Below, piece after piece: positions 26,922 to 35,903 of a stretch of 64,000 nt of DNA. Each line of letters starts with the position of its first letter. Position 1 is the first letter of the stretch. Source of the DNA: Labrys sedimenti (lineage in GTDB: Bacteria; Pseudomonadota; Alphaproteobacteria; Rhizobiales; Labraceae); assembly GCF_034424805.1 (NCBI RefSeq), contig NZ_JAXOUF010000026.1, forward strand, positions 6,065 through 70,064, written 5' to 3'. A program made the position numbers and the translations under genes. The notes under the pieces are model-generated. The model was not told where the DNA came from. It did not search any database and saw only the letters and a program-made list of their open reading frames with translations.

Positions 26922-27843
26922 TCGGGGCACCCTTCTTGATGGACTTGTTGTCGATGGAAGCGATCACCGCCTTGAGCGTGCGGATCGTGTTCGCGAGTTC
27001 CCGCCGCTCGTCTTCTTCAAGCCCGCGCATCGGCTTGCGCACGGGCCCCGCCGGCAATCCCGCCAGCTCGCAGCCATATTTGATGGCCTGGACGAATTTG
27101 CCGCCCTGCTCGAGCACCCGCATCAACGGCAGCAGGGCGGACATGATCAGCCGGCCCTTGGCGAAGTCCTTTTCGACGACGCAAGCATTGTAGAGGGCGA
27201 GATGCTCCTCGGGCAGGCAATTGCCCGCGCCGCACACCCAGCCCCTGGCCCCCCAGACGAAGAATTCCAGCGCCTGGTCGTCCATGCCGCAGAACAGATC
27301 GATATGCGGATAGTCGCGCGCCAGGATGTGCAATTGGTTCACGCTGCCGCTGGATTCTTTGATCGCTCGGAAATTGGTGTTGCGGCCGACGCGGTCGAGG
27401 AACTCGGTGTCCATCATCGTGCCGGTGCGGCCGGGGTAGTTGTAGAGCATGATCGGCATGTCGGCCGCCCGGTCGATCGCCAGTGCATGGTTGGCGAGCT
27501 CCTGCTGCGTGGGCACCGCATAGTAGGGCGAGCCGATCAGGATACCGTCATATTTCAGATCGCGGGCGATGAGCGCGTATTCGATGCAATCCTCGGTCCG
27601 GATGGCGCCGACGCCGGCGATCAACGGCACGCGGCCATGGGCGACCTTCGCGGCGAGCTTGAGCAGGCCCACCCGTTCGTCCCGTGACTGAGCATAGTAC
27701 TCGCCCGTGGTTCCGCCGATGACGATGCCGTGGACGCCGGCCGCGATGAGATGTTCCAGGACGGTTTCGAAGCCGGCTCGATCGATCGACCCGTCCTCGT
27801 GAAATGGCGTGATGATCGGCGGGATGATGCCTTTGAAGGACAT
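26899..27843 (-). CDS. DHDPS/NAL-family lyase or deaminase
   Basis: A 314-residue (beta/alpha)8 enzyme of the dihydrodipicolinate synthase/N-acetylneuraminate lyase family. The N-terminus is FKGIIPPIITPFHEDGSID, the pyruvate-carboxylate loop is GGTTGEYYA, the catalytic Tyr is in MLYNYPGRTG, and the Schiff-base Lys is in FRAIKESSG (about residue 161). It is unlikely to be the lysine-biosynthetic enzyme given its catabolic operon. Family members in hydroxyproline catabolism deaminate pyrroline-4-hydroxy-2-carboxylate to alpha-ketoglutarate semialdehyde, the substrate for the aldehyde dehydrogenase that follows. That role fits but is inferred. It begins the leftward operon with ALDH and FAD oxidase. 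Confidence 0.88.
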   Translation of the reverse strand: MSFKGIIPPIITPFHEDGSIDRAGFETVLEHLIAAGVHGIVIGGTTGEYYAQSRDERVGLLKLAAKVAHGRVPLIAGVGAIRTEDCIEYALIARDLKYDGILIGSPYYAVPTQQELANHALAIDRAADMPIMLYNYPGRTGTMMDTEFLDRVGRNTNFRAIKESSGSVNQLHILARDYPHIDLFCGMDDQALEFFVWGARGWVCGAGNCLPEEHLALYNACVVEKDFAKGRLIMSALLPLMRVLEQGGKFVQAIKYGCELAGLPAGPVRKPMRGLEEDERRELANTIRTLKAVIASIDNKSIKKGAPNVVALNA

Positions 27844-28067
27844 GGATTAGCTCCGCTGTAGCTCACGAAAGGATTGCGAAGAGACGCTACAGAAGTCCGG
27901 GCGCTTGGACAGTCGAAATAAAGTCAATCGGCAGGCTACTTTTTTGCGCCCGCCGGTTGGAGCAAATCCATGTTACGCATTTCTCACCTGATAAAGGTGG
28001 CCTGAACAAAACTGAAAAGCTCGGCAATCTATGAATTGTCAAGCAACCATCACCAGGAGAGGGTACG

Positions 28068-28985
28068 ATGTCGAAGATGCCGAGCCTCGAGGCTTCACGG
28101 CGGCAATTTCTACAGTTGGGTGGTAGTGCGGCCTTGGTGGCGGCAGGGTTTTCAACAACAGCTCTTGCCGATGCCTCGCGTCCGCTGGTCTATGCTTACG
28201 CAAATTGGTCCGATGCCCTCGCGATTACCTTCATAGGAAAGAAGCTGATCGAGGACAATTTTGGCTACAAGGTCCAGCCGCTGCAAGCCGATCCAGGCGT
28301 CATCTACGCCTCGCTCCAGTCCGGCAAGGTGGATGCCTTCTCGAATTCCTACATGCAGGGCACGGGCCCGCTGAAGGGCGACTACAAGGGCGGTCAGGCG
28401 GACTATGTGAAGAAGGTCGCCGGCGCGATCGAGATTCTAGGCATTTCAGAAGGGCCGATGACGCAGGGCCTGGCGGTGCCCGACTATGTCGAGATCAACT
28501 CGATCGAGGAACTGAACGCACACGCCGACAAGTTCGGCGGTAGCATCATCGGCATCGATGCGGGCTCGGGCCTGATGCAATCGGCCGACAAGACCGTGAA
28601 GGCCTATGACCTCAAGCTGAAGCTCGTGGCGGGCAGCGAAGCGGCGATGGAAGCCGCCTTCGGCCGAGCCATCGGCCGCAAGGACTGGATCGTCGTCACC
28701 ACATGGGAGCCGCTGCCGATGTGGACCCAGTACAAGATGCGCTATCTCAAGGATCCCAAGGCGACGATGATGGAAGAGCCGTTCTACTGCTTCCACGCCG
28801 TGCGCAAGGACTTCAAGGACAACTTCCCGAAGGCGCACGCATTCCTCCAGAAGTTCCACATTCCCAACGATCAGGAAGCGCTCGTGATGAGCTGGATCGA
28901 CAAGGGAATGAAGCCCGAGGAAGCCGCTGCCAAGTGGATCGACGACAACAAGGGCAAAGGCCTCATCGAGCAGTGGATCGCCTGA
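28068..28985 (+). CDS. Quaternary-amine ABC transporter substrate-binding protein (ProX/OpuAC-like)
   Basis: A 305-residue periplasmic binding protein of the OpuAC type. The signal peptide has a twin-arginine-like motif (SRRQFLQLGGSAALVAAGF) and likely cleavage after ALA at about residue 35. The mature part starts PLVYAYANWSDALAITFIGK and has Trp and Tyr residues typical of the aromatic cage for quaternary ammonium groups (WSDA, TTWEPLPMW, EEPFYCFHAV). It should bind glycine betaine, proline betaine or a related compound. It is followed by the ATPase and permease genes of the same importer and is divergent from the DHDPS/ALDH operon. Confidence 0.92.
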   Translation: MSKMPSLEASRRQFLQLGGSAALVAAGFSTTALADASRPLVYAYANWSDALAITFIGKKLIEDNFGYKVQPLQADPGVIYASLQSGKVDAFSNSYMQGTGPLKGDYKGGQADYVKKVAGAIEILGISEGPMTQGLAVPDYVEINSIEELNAHADKFGGSIIGIDAGSGLMQSADKTVKAYDLKLKLVAGSEAAMEAAFGRAIGRKDWIVVTTWEPLPMWTQYKMRYLKDPKATMMEEPFYCFHAVRKDFKDNFPKAHAFLQKFHIPNDQEALVMSWIDKGMKPEEAAAKWIDDNKGKGLIEQWIA

Positions 28986-29069
28986 ATCCCGCTTCTCACT
29001 TCGCCACGACGTTCGAGAGCGGATCTCTTCGTTCCCGAACGCCATCCCATTTGCCGAGGGAGGGGTTGG

Positions 29070-30194
29070 ATGGACGCCAGCAAACCGGCTATCGAAATCA
29101 AGGGACTCTACAAACTTTACGGCCATAGCCCGCAGACGGCGCTGGACACGCTGAGGGACGATCCGGCGGCCACCAGCGCACCCGGGCATTTCGTGGCGCT
29201 CAGGAACATCAATCTCTCGATCGAGCCGGGCAAGATCTGCGTGATCATGGGGCTTTCCGGCAGCGGCAAGTCCACGCTCTTGCGATGTATCAACCGGCTC
29301 GTCGATCCGACTGGCGGCCGCATTCTCATCGGCGGGCGCGAGATCACCAGCGCCGGCAAGAAAGAGCTCCGGCAGATCCGCTCGAGCTCGATAGGCATGG
29401 TGTTCCAGCATTTCGCGCTGCTCCCCCACATGTCCGTCGTCGACAACGTGGCCTTCGGGCTGCGCATTGCGGGCATGCCGCGGAAGGAGCGGCGGGCTAA
29501 GGCGTCCAAGGTGCTGGAACTGGTCGGCCTCAAGGATCTCGACAACCGCAAGCCCTCGAGTTTGAGCGGCGGCATGCGCCAGCGTGTCGGCCTCGCCCGT
29601 GCGCTGGTGATGGACACGCCCATCCTGCTCATGGACGAACCCTTCAGCGCCCTCGATCCGCTCATCCGCGAGGAGATGCAGCAAGAACTGCTCCGCCTCC
29701 AGGCCACGCTCAACAAGACGATCGTCTTCGTCACGCATGATCCCAACGAGGCCGCGACGCTGGGCGACCGCATCGCCATCCTCCTGAAGGGCGAAGTCGT
29801 GCAGGAGGGATCGCCGATGGACATCGTGCTGTCGCCCGCCAACGACTATGTGCGCAACTTCGTCAAGGGCATCGACGTCTTCAAGGTGCTCACCGCCGGC
29901 CAGGTCATGGAGGCGGATGCGGGCTTCCAGGCTGCCGAGTGGAAGAAGCAGGATGTCGTCAATGTCGGCGCTGATGACCTCATCGCGCCCTACCTCGATC
30001 GGCTCTCGTCGAATTCGGGGGCCCTCGCTGTTGTGCGGAACGATGGCAGCTTTGCCGGCCTGGTGACCGGCGCATCCCTGCTCAAAGCGCTGGCGGCCAA
30101 TATCTCGCCTCCCAACAGGAAGCCTCAGCCCACTGCCGTCGCCGGCACGTCGAGCGGGAAAGGCATGGCAGAAGCCATGCAGCGAGCAGTCTGA
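29070..30194 (+). CDS. Quaternary-amine ABC transporter ATPase (ProV-like)
   Basis: A 374-residue ATPase of the ProV/OpuAA family. Walker A is GLSGSGKSTLLRCINRL (residues about 62-78), the signature is LSGGMRQRVGLARAL, Walker B is ILLMDEPFSALDPL and the H-loop is VFVTHDPNEA. The N-terminus carries the ProV-type insertion before the ATPase core (PQTALDTLRDD). The C-terminal ~100 residues form the accessory region, a shortened CBS-like segment (SGALAVVRNDGSFAGLVTGA) that in ProV/OpuAA senses ionic strength; here one CBS repeat seems present. It energises uptake of the betaine-like substrate. Confidence 0.94.
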   Translation: MDASKPAIEIKGLYKLYGHSPQTALDTLRDDPAATSAPGHFVALRNINLSIEPGKICVIMGLSGSGKSTLLRCINRLVDPTGGRILIGGREITSAGKKELRQIRSSSIGMVFQHFALLPHMSVVDNVAFGLRIAGMPRKERRAKASKVLELVGLKDLDNRKPSSLSGGMRQRVGLARALVMDTPILLMDEPFSALDPLIREEMQQELLRLQATLNKTIVFVTHDPNEAATLGDRIAILLKGEVVQEGSPMDIVLSPANDYVRNFVKGIDVFKVLTAGQVMEADAGFQAAEWKKQDVVNVGADDLIAPYLDRLSSNSGALAVVRNDGSFAGLVTGASLLKALAANISPPNRKPQPTAVAGTSSGKGMAEAMQRAV

Positions 30195-30230
30195 CCATCG
30201 CGCCCGGGCGCATGAACAAGGAGACGCGTG

Positions 30231-31076
30231 ATGGATTTCTCGGAATTCGCCGACTCGATCGCCACGTCGATCGACGATTTCACCACTTATCTTTCGACGA
30301 ATTACAGCTTCATCTTCGACTTCATCGGCTCGATCATCAACGGCATCAACGGCCCTCTGGCCACGGCGCTCACCATCGTGCCGGCCTGGATCATCATCGC
30401 CGTCGCGGTCGTTGGCGGCATTCTGCTTGGGCGGATCACGCTCGCCATTCTCGGCGGGGTGGGCCTCACCTTCATCCTTGCCATGAACCTCTGGGCGGCG
30501 GCGATGCTGACCCTTTCCCTCGTGCTGACCGCCGCCTTCATCGCTCTGCTGATCGGCATTCCCCTCGGCATGCTCATCGCCGAGTCCAAGAAGGTCAATG
30601 CGGTCGTCGAACCGGTTCTCGACTTCATGCAGACCATGCCCCCCTTCGTATTGCTCGTCCCCGCGGTGTTCTTCTTCGGGGTCGGTACGGTTCCCGGTGT
30701 GATCGCCACGATCTTCTTCGCGATTCCGCTGCCGACGCGTCTCACGGCGCATGGCCTCAGGATGGTGGAAAGCGAAATGGTGGAGGCGGGGGAGGCCTTC
30801 GGCGCGGGCCGCATGACCATCCTGTTCCTGATCAAGCTGCCGCAGGCCTTCCGATCGATCATGGCCGGCGTCAATCAATGCATCATGATGTCCCTGTCGA
30901 TGGTCATCATCGCTTCGATGATCGGCGCGGGCGGACTGGGCGACGAGATCATCCGCTCCATCTCCCGGCTTCAGGTCGGCAAGGGGGTGGAGGCGGGCCT
31001 GGCCGTGGTGGTCCTGGCGATCGTCATCGACCGTTTCTCCAAGCGCATCAGCCAGAAGGTCGATCCGACCGCCTGA
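30231..31076 (+). CDS. Quaternary-amine ABC transporter permease (ProW-like)
   Basis: A 281-residue inner-membrane permease with about six helices (AWIIIAVAVVGGILLGRITL, LTFILAMNLWAAAMLTLSL, TAAFIALLIGIPLGMLIAES and others). The EAA-loop region lies around VEAGEAFGAGRMTILFLIKL. It pairs with the ATPase and binding protein upstream. ATG at 30231 follows AAGGAG at proper spacing; a GTG three bases earlier is also possible. It is the last transporter gene; the two SDR genes follow after a 200-base gap. Confidence 0.93.
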   Translation: MDFSEFADSIATSIDDFTTYLSTNYSFIFDFIGSIINGINGPLATALTIVPAWIIIAVAVVGGILLGRITLAILGGVGLTFILAMNLWAAAMLTLSLVLTAAFIALLIGIPLGMLIAESKKVNAVVEPVLDFMQTMPPFVLLVPAVFFFGVGTVPGVIATIFFAIPLPTRLTAHGLRMVESEMVEAGEAFGAGRMTILFLIKLPQAFRSIMAGVNQCIMMSLSMVIIASMIGAGGLGDEIIRSISRLQVGKGVEAGLAVVVLAIVIDRFSKRISQKVDPTA

Positions 31077-31276
31077 GACGACCTTTCGGCACAGGACTCA
31101 TTTCGGCGGTACGGCCAGGCCGTGCCCCGTTCGCCCGTCCATGACGGAGGTTCCGACAAACTATGCAGGGCGCGGAGAACTCAACCAAGACATGCGGCTT
31201 TTGCAGCTTCAAGACACTGGCAACCAGCTCGATTTGAGGGAAATCTGTCTCAATTCCAGGCACATCGTTCACGGAC

Positions 31277-32050
31277 ATGGGAATGACTGAGGACACCATC
31301 AAGACTGCAGTGATAACCGGCGCGGCCGGCGGCATCGGGCGTACGATTGCCCGCAAGTTCATCGGGAATGGCTTTCGGGTGGTTCTTGGCGATGCCGACG
31401 CCGATCAACTCGCCTCGTTCTGTGCTGAACTCAACGCCGGCAGCGAAATAGCCTGGGCGGTGCCGGGGGATCTCCGAACCAAGGCCTATTGCGAAGATCT
31501 CGTCGATGCGGCACTCGCCAAGACCGGACGAATCGACGTCCTGGTGAACAATGCCGGCATCATCACCCGCGGCAACATCCTCGAGACCTCGGACGACGAC
31601 TGGATCAGGACCTTCGACGTCAACCTCACGGCGGTCTTCTATACCTGCCGCAGGGCGATCGGGCACATGAAGGTGGCAGGCGGTGGTGCCATCGTCAACA
31701 TCGCCTCTTGCTGGGGTCTCTATCCCGGCCCCGGCCATCCCGCCTATTGCACCAGCAAGGGCGCAGTTGCCACGCTGACGAAATGCCTGGGGCGCGACCA
31801 TGCCCCCGACGGCATCCGGATCAATGCGGTATGTCCCAACGAAGTGAACACCCCGATGCTGCGCACCGGCTTCATCAAGCGCGGCTTCGATCCCGACACG
31901 GCCATTGATGAGCTCAATCGCAGCGTCCCCCTCGGCCGTATCGCCGAGCCCGAGGACATCGCCGACGTGGTCTATTTCCTGTCGTCGGATGCGGCCCGTT
32001 ACATCGCGGGCACCGCCGTCGAGGTCAATGGCGCCAAGCCCGTATATTGA
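31277..32050 (+). CDS. SDR-family oxidoreductase
   Basis: A 257-residue classical short-chain dehydrogenase/reductase. It has the NAD(P) motif ITGAAGGIG (residues about 13-21), the NNAG motif, the catalytic Ser in IASCWG and the YCTSKGA Tyr-x3-Lys dyad. An acidic residue after the second strand (VLGDADADQ) suggests NAD preference. Its role here is open; it could oxidise a hydroxyl of the imported substrate or of a degradation product. It is followed ten bases later by a second SDR. Confidence 0.9.
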   Translation: MGMTEDTIKTAVITGAAGGIGRTIARKFIGNGFRVVLGDADADQLASFCAELNAGSEIAWAVPGDLRTKAYCEDLVDAALAKTGRIDVLVNNAGIITRGNILETSDDDWIRTFDVNLTAVFYTCRRAIGHMKVAGGGAIVNIASCWGLYPGPGHPAYCTSKGAVATLTKCLGRDHAPDGIRINAVCPNEVNTPMLRTGFIKRGFDPDTAIDELNRSVPLGRIAEPEDIADVVYFLSSDAARYIAGTAVEVNGAKPVY

Positions 32051-32060
32051 GAGAAGTTCC

Positions 32061-32828
32061 ATGTCGAAGAGACTTGAAGGCAAGATTGCGGTCATCACCG
32101 GCGGCGGACGGGGAATCGGGCTGGGCATCACCCAGCGCTTTGCCGAGGAAGGGGCTCGGATTGCGATCGTGCAACGAAACGCGCCGCCCGCCTCCATCCT
32201 AAACGAGCAGACGGTCTTCATCCAAGCCGATCTCACCCGTTCCGATGAGCTTGCGAGTGCCGTCGATCGAGCCGCCAAGCGCTTCGGCGGTCTCGACATC
32301 CTGGTGAACAATGCCGGCATCATGTTCGAGAAGACGGTCGAGGAGATGTCCGAGGAAGACTGGGATCAGATGATGACAGTCAATCTCAAGGCGCCCTTCC
32401 TTCTCACCAAGAGGGCCGTGCCCCTGATGCGGTCTCGCGGCGGCGGGAGCCTGATCAATATCGGTTCGATCGAGGGGATCGGCTCCAATCCGGGCCACCC
32501 GGCCTACTCCGCTTCCAAGGCGGGTATTCATGGCTTCAGCGCTGCGGTCGCGGTGGATCACGGGCGGGATGGCATCCGCTGCAACGCGATCGCACCAGGC
32601 TGGATCAATTCGGACCTCAGCGAGATCTATCTAGAAAGCATGCCCGACAGCTCGCGGATCCGACGCGAACTCCTGGCCATGCATCCGGCAGGCCGCCTAG
32701 GAGAGCCACGCGACATCGGCAATCTGGCAGTATGGCTCGCCTCCGATGAGAGCACATTCGCGACGGGGCAGGTCTTTATCGTGGATGGCGGCCGCACCAA
32801 GAAGTTGCCGCTGCCGATAGCAACATAA
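32061..32828 (+). CDS. SDR-family oxidoreductase
   Basis: A 255-residue classical SDR with ITGGGRGIGLG at the N-terminus, NNAGIMF, the catalytic GSIEG Ser region and the YSASKAG dyad. I start it at ATG 32061, where the Rossmann fold begins; a longer open frame upstream lies inside the previous gene. Only about ten bases separate it from the preceding SDR, so the pair is co-translated. The substrate is unknown. Confidence 0.91.
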   Translation: MSKRLEGKIAVITGGGRGIGLGITQRFAEEGARIAIVQRNAPPASILNEQTVFIQADLTRSDELASAVDRAAKRFGGLDILVNNAGIMFEKTVEEMSEEDWDQMMTVNLKAPFLLTKRAVPLMRSRGGGSLINIGSIEGIGSNPGHPAYSASKAGIHGFSAAVAVDHGRDGIRCNAIAPGWINSDLSEIYLESMPDSSRIRRELLAMHPAGRLGEPRDIGNLAVWLASDESTFATGQVFIVDGGRTKKLPLPIAT

Positions 32829-33392
32829 CATGCTTCGCTGTGTTTTTTTGGCAATAGAACCAGAAATCATCAGCGTCTTCCGTGGCCAACACTAAGTATT
32901 TCGGATATTTTACTCGGAAAATAAGAGAACATTGTAGAAACTCTCTCATCGCTTCTGGTACTCAAGGGCACCGCAATTCGTCGCGGGACATGGAAGCCTG
33001 ATTTGAACCTGCGATGCCAAGTGCCTGATTTCGCTCATGCGAGCGTGGGGGCATCACAAACAAAAGCCCCGCGGAGCGTGAGCTCACACGGGGTTTTGTG
33101 TTTGGATTTGGTTGCGGGGGAGCGCAACCAAATCTTACGCTGCGGCACGCCACAGTGTCCGAGCCCGCCATTTCCCGCGAGAGATTACGACGTGGATGAT
33201 TAGTAGAGCCATCCACATCAAAGCTAATTTTCCAGCTATTTTACTGACCATCTTTGACTTCGCCATCTTGTGGACAAGACGTTTGCCACACGACTACCTG
33301 ATCTCAATCCAGCTTCGCTAGAAGCCTCACTAACATAGATCAAGTACCACCCACCTTCTTGACCGTCGCCTCCTCCCAATCATTAGCCGGAC
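32829..33392. other. Intergenic stretch containing repeat copy 1
   Basis: No gene is recognised. The stretch contains a palindromic intergenic repeat (listed separately). Before it, near 32995-33020, lies a tRNA-T-arm-like piece (GATTTGAACCTGCGATG) and then a hairpin with a T run (AAAAGCCCCG paired with CGGGGTTTT, 33062-33096). The right part is A+T rich. Confidence 0.5.
33062..33236. repeat. tRNA-end-like intergenic repeat, copy 1
   Basis: A terminator-like hairpin (33062-33096) is followed by the 20-base palindrome at 33110-33129 (GGTTGCG...CGCAACC). A conserved tail follows (TTACGCTGCGGCACGCCACA, then TTTCCCGCGAGAGATTACGA, then CATCCACATCAAAGC). The same order of parts occurs near 44.2 and 60.3 kb, all in the same orientation. 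The palindrome's left arm matches the acceptor end of the initiator tRNA at the right edge of the window. Confidence 0.8.
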
Positions 33393-33683
33393 CTAGATTC
33401 GACGTGGTGGTCGCGCAAGCATTGGTCCATATATCTTTGCGAAGCCCGTGAATGCAGCGACCCAGGCAATGGCAGCGCATGCATCATCGGTACCGAAAGG
33501 TTCGGCACGAACTCCATGGCGACGCGTAGCGCCACCGCAACCACCACCGCGAGATAGATCAACTGCGTGGCAGGCGAGGCTTCGAGAACCCGTCCGGTAT
33601 GCCCGACCGTCGCCCGACTCATCATGGCGAGCGTCATGGCGCCGATAGCTCCAATAACCCAGACGTGCACTGCGACGGCCGGG
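33393..33683 (-). pseudogene. NnrS-family membrane protein, C-terminal fragment with frameshift
   Basis: The minus strand encodes HVWVIGAIGAMTLAMMSRAT and GHTGRVLEASPATQLIYLAV, the conserved C-terminal helices of NnrS, a haem- and copper-containing membrane protein linked to nitric-oxide stress and denitrification. After about 33495 similarity moves to another frame (IAWVAAFTGFAKIYGPMLAR, stop at 33393). The N-terminal ~300 residues are missing. It is a dead remnant with no denitrification genes nearby. Confidence 0.8.
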
Positions 33684-33729
33684 GGACTAGGCTGAGGAAG
33701 CTGTCCCCAAGTTGGTCGTAACGGGTGTG

Positions 33730-34536
33730 CTACTCGGCAAGCGCTTGAGAAATCTCATTCGCAGTTTGGATCACCACTGGTGCCAACCCTGCTAGACGGC
33801 CATCCGGCATGCGATCGACCGGACCGGAGACGCTGACCGCCGCGAACACCCTACCCGAGGAGTCACGAACGGGGGCGCCGATGCAGCGCACCCCCACCTC
33901 GATTTCCTCGTTGTCGACAGCGAAGCCCTGCACCCGGATGCGCGCCAATTCCGACAGGAGATCGTCGAGATGCGTGATTGTGCGAGCCGTGTAGCCGCGC
34001 AGCCCCTCCCCGGCGATCTTCCTGACGAGACTTTCGTCTTGAAACGCCAGAAATGCCTTGCCCACGCTGGTGCAATAGGTCGGCGCGGCCTGCAGCGTCG
34101 TCATGCTCGAGGCGATCATCTGCTCCCGCTCCACGCAGACCATTTGATGTCCGTCGAACATATGAAAGTGAATGATTTCGCCGGTCAGTTGCTGAAGTTT
34201 TGCGATGTGAGGATGGGCACGCGTGGGCGTATCCAGGCTGGCCAGCACACTGCTGCCATAGTGGAACATCTTCAGGCCGAGCCGGTATCCCTGGCGCCGC
34301 CCATCCTGATCGAGCAGGCCGACCTCCCGGAGGGAGGTGACGATGCGATGGATCGTAGTCTTGGGCAGGCCAGTGGCTTCCGAAAGGTCAGCAATCGTCA
34401 TGCTCGGCCGACTGCGGGAAAAGGCATCGAGGACGAGAGCCATCTTGCGCAGCGACTTGGCACCCGCATCCCGGCTTTCCGAAGCCGTTGAAGTTTCGGG
34501 GCCGAGGGTTTCCTGGAATATTGCGTGCGCATTCAT
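33730..34536 (-). CDS. IclR-family transcriptional regulator
   Basis: A 268-residue IclR regulator. The winged HTH (residues about 28-85) reads LRKMALVLDAFSRSRPSMTI, ADLSEATGLPKTTIHRIVTS and LREVGLLDQDG. The C-terminal effector domain includes HFHMFDGHQMVCVEREQ, YCTSVGKAFLAF and GFAVDNEEIEVGVRCIGAPV. It sits downstream of the amino-acid ABC genes in the same direction. It probably controls the ABC operon and the divergent aminotransferase/kinase/aldolase genes through the two TTCCG-N5-CGGAA sites between 37647 and 37782. That link is inferred from position and symmetry. Confidence 0.93.
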   Translation of the reverse strand: MNAHAIFQETLGPETSTASESRDAGAKSLRKMALVLDAFSRSRPSMTIADLSEATGLPKTTIHRIVTSLREVGLLDQDGRRQGYRLGLKMFHYGSSVLASLDTPTRAHPHIAKLQQLTGEIIHFHMFDGHQMVCVEREQMIASSMTTLQAAPTYCTSVGKAFLAFQDESLVRKIAGEGLRGYTARTITHLDDLLSELARIRVQGFAVDNEEIEVGVRCIGAPVRDSSGRVFAAVSVSGPVDRMPDGRLAGLAPVVIQTANEISQALAE

Positions 34537-34551
34537 GTCCTTATCCCACTT

Positions 34552-35217
34552 TTAGTGCCCTGATGTGATCCGTCTTACCTTTTCTTCCAACTTGCGTGCA
34601 ACGAACTCCAGGGAAAAGCAGACGACGAAGTAGGTGAGAGCCAGAATGGTAAAGACGATAAAGGGCTGGTTGGTGCGGATCACCACCTCCTTGGCGAGTC
34701 TGGCAATCTCGCTGATCCCGACGACGGACACCAGCGAGGTATCCTTGACGATCAGGATAATTTGGCCAAGGAGCGAGGGGATGATCGCCATCAGCGTTTG
34801 CGGCAGCGTAATGTCCCGCAGGCGCTGGAATAGACTGAACCCGAGAGCCACCGACGCTTCGTTCTGGCCTTTATCCAACCCCAGCAAGCCGCCCCGGACG
34901 ATTTCGGTCATATAGGCACCGTGAGACAACGAAAGAGCGATGATGGCGGTGGTGACAGGACCGATATCGAGACCGAATTCCGGCAGCCCGTAGTAAACCA
35001 GGAAAATGAACATCAGGAACGGCGTGCTGCGGAATAGGTAGACGTAGACGCCGATCAAAAACCGCACGATCGCGAGAGGGGAAGATGCAAGAAGCCCTCC
35101 GACGAGACCAAGGCCGAGGGCCGGGAAAAATGCGGCGAACGCCAGGAACAGAACGATCGGCAGCCCCGTCAGGATGAGCTGAAACGCATCGAGCGCAACG
35201 GAAAAGATATTGCCCAT
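34552..35217 (-). CDS. Polar amino-acid ABC transporter permease (HisM/GlnP family)
   Basis: A 221-residue permease with about five helices. The family motif region reads YMTEIVRGGLLGLDKGQNEA and SVALGFSLFQRLRDITLPQ, the EAA loop that contacts the ATPase. It forms a heterodimer with the product of the gene immediately upstream (three bases apart). It belongs to a complete importer with the ATPase and binding-protein genes. Confidence 0.94.
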   Translation of the reverse strand: MGNIFSVALDAFQLILTGLPIVLFLAFAAFFPALGLGLVGGLLASSPLAIVRFLIGVYVYLFRSTPFLMFIFLVYYGLPEFGLDIGPVTTAIIALSLSHGAYMTEIVRGGLLGLDKGQNEASVALGFSLFQRLRDITLPQTLMAIIPSLLGQIILIVKDTSLVSVVGISEIARLAKEVVIRTNQPFIVFTILALTYFVVCFSLEFVARKLEEKVRRITSGH

Positions 35218-35220
35218 GAG

Positions 35221-35892
35221 TTATGCTCGTTTGTGCTTGGAGAAGCCGGCGCGGCTTTCGTAGACATCCGACAGGAGGTTCAGCACGACGCACAGGGCGA
35301 TATAGATCACGCAGCTCACAAGATAGGCCGGCAGGAACTGATAGCTGTCGTTGCCGACGTCGTCGGCCGCTTTCGTGATTTCAAGAACAGCGATCGTGAA
35401 GAGCAGCGAGGTGTCCTTGACCAGTTGCACGAATTGCCCCGTGATCGCCGGCAGGATCGTCGGCGCTGCCTGTGGCAGGAGGACCCGGTACAGCACTATG
35501 CGCCGGCGCAGTCCAAGCGCGAGCGCGGCCTCCGTTTGGCCTCTGGGAATGGCGTTCAGCCCCCCGCGTACCATTTCGGCAATGTAGGCGCCCGAATTGA
35601 ACGTCAGTGCGAGAACACCGGTAGAAAAAGCAGAAAAGGTTATGCCAATTGCGGGCAAGCCGAAGTAGATGAAATAGACCTGCACCAGCAGCGGCGTGTT
35701 GCGCACCAGCGAGACATAGACGGCAACCACGCCCCGCAAGAGCCCGCGCGAGCTGTAGCGGGCAATACCGGCCAATACCCCTATTACAAGCGCCAGCACC
35801 AATCCGAATGCGGCAGCCGAAAGAGCGTTGCGAATGCCGGTCAGATAAACATCGCGGTACTGCCAGAATAGGTCATATGCGCTGGAGATCAT
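35221..35892 (-). CDS. Polar amino-acid ABC transporter permease (HisQ/GlnP family)
   Basis: A 223-residue permease, partner of the one downstream. Conserved features are SLVRNTPLLVQVYFIYFGLP and the EAA loop YIAEMVRGGLNAIPRGQTEA then ALALGLRRRIVLYRVLLPQ. A short hydrophilic C-terminal tail follows the last helix. It lies 11 bases after the ATPase gene. Confidence 0.94.
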   Translation of the reverse strand: MISSAYDLFWQYRDVYLTGIRNALSAAAFGLVLALVIGVLAGIARYSSRGLLRGVVAVYVSLVRNTPLLVQVYFIYFGLPAIGITFSAFSTGVLALTFNSGAYIAEMVRGGLNAIPRGQTEAALALGLRRRIVLYRVLLPQAAPTILPAITGQFVQLVKDTSLLFTIAVLEITKAADDVGNDSYQFLPAYLVSCVIYIALCVVLNLLSDVYESRAGFSKHKRA

Positions 35893-35903
35893 GTTTACCC
35901 AGC

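Noticed and set aside
26899..27843. Lysine-biosynthetic dapA
   Set aside because: The gene overlaps a catabolic aldehyde dehydrogenase and sits in a degradative cluster; family membership alone does not support a biosynthetic role.
28446..30878. Very long minus-strand open frame (810 codons) opposite the quaternary-amine importer genes
   Set aside because: It spans three well-supported genes on the other strand and their intergenic gaps, and its composition is that of a complement of GC-rich coding sequence.
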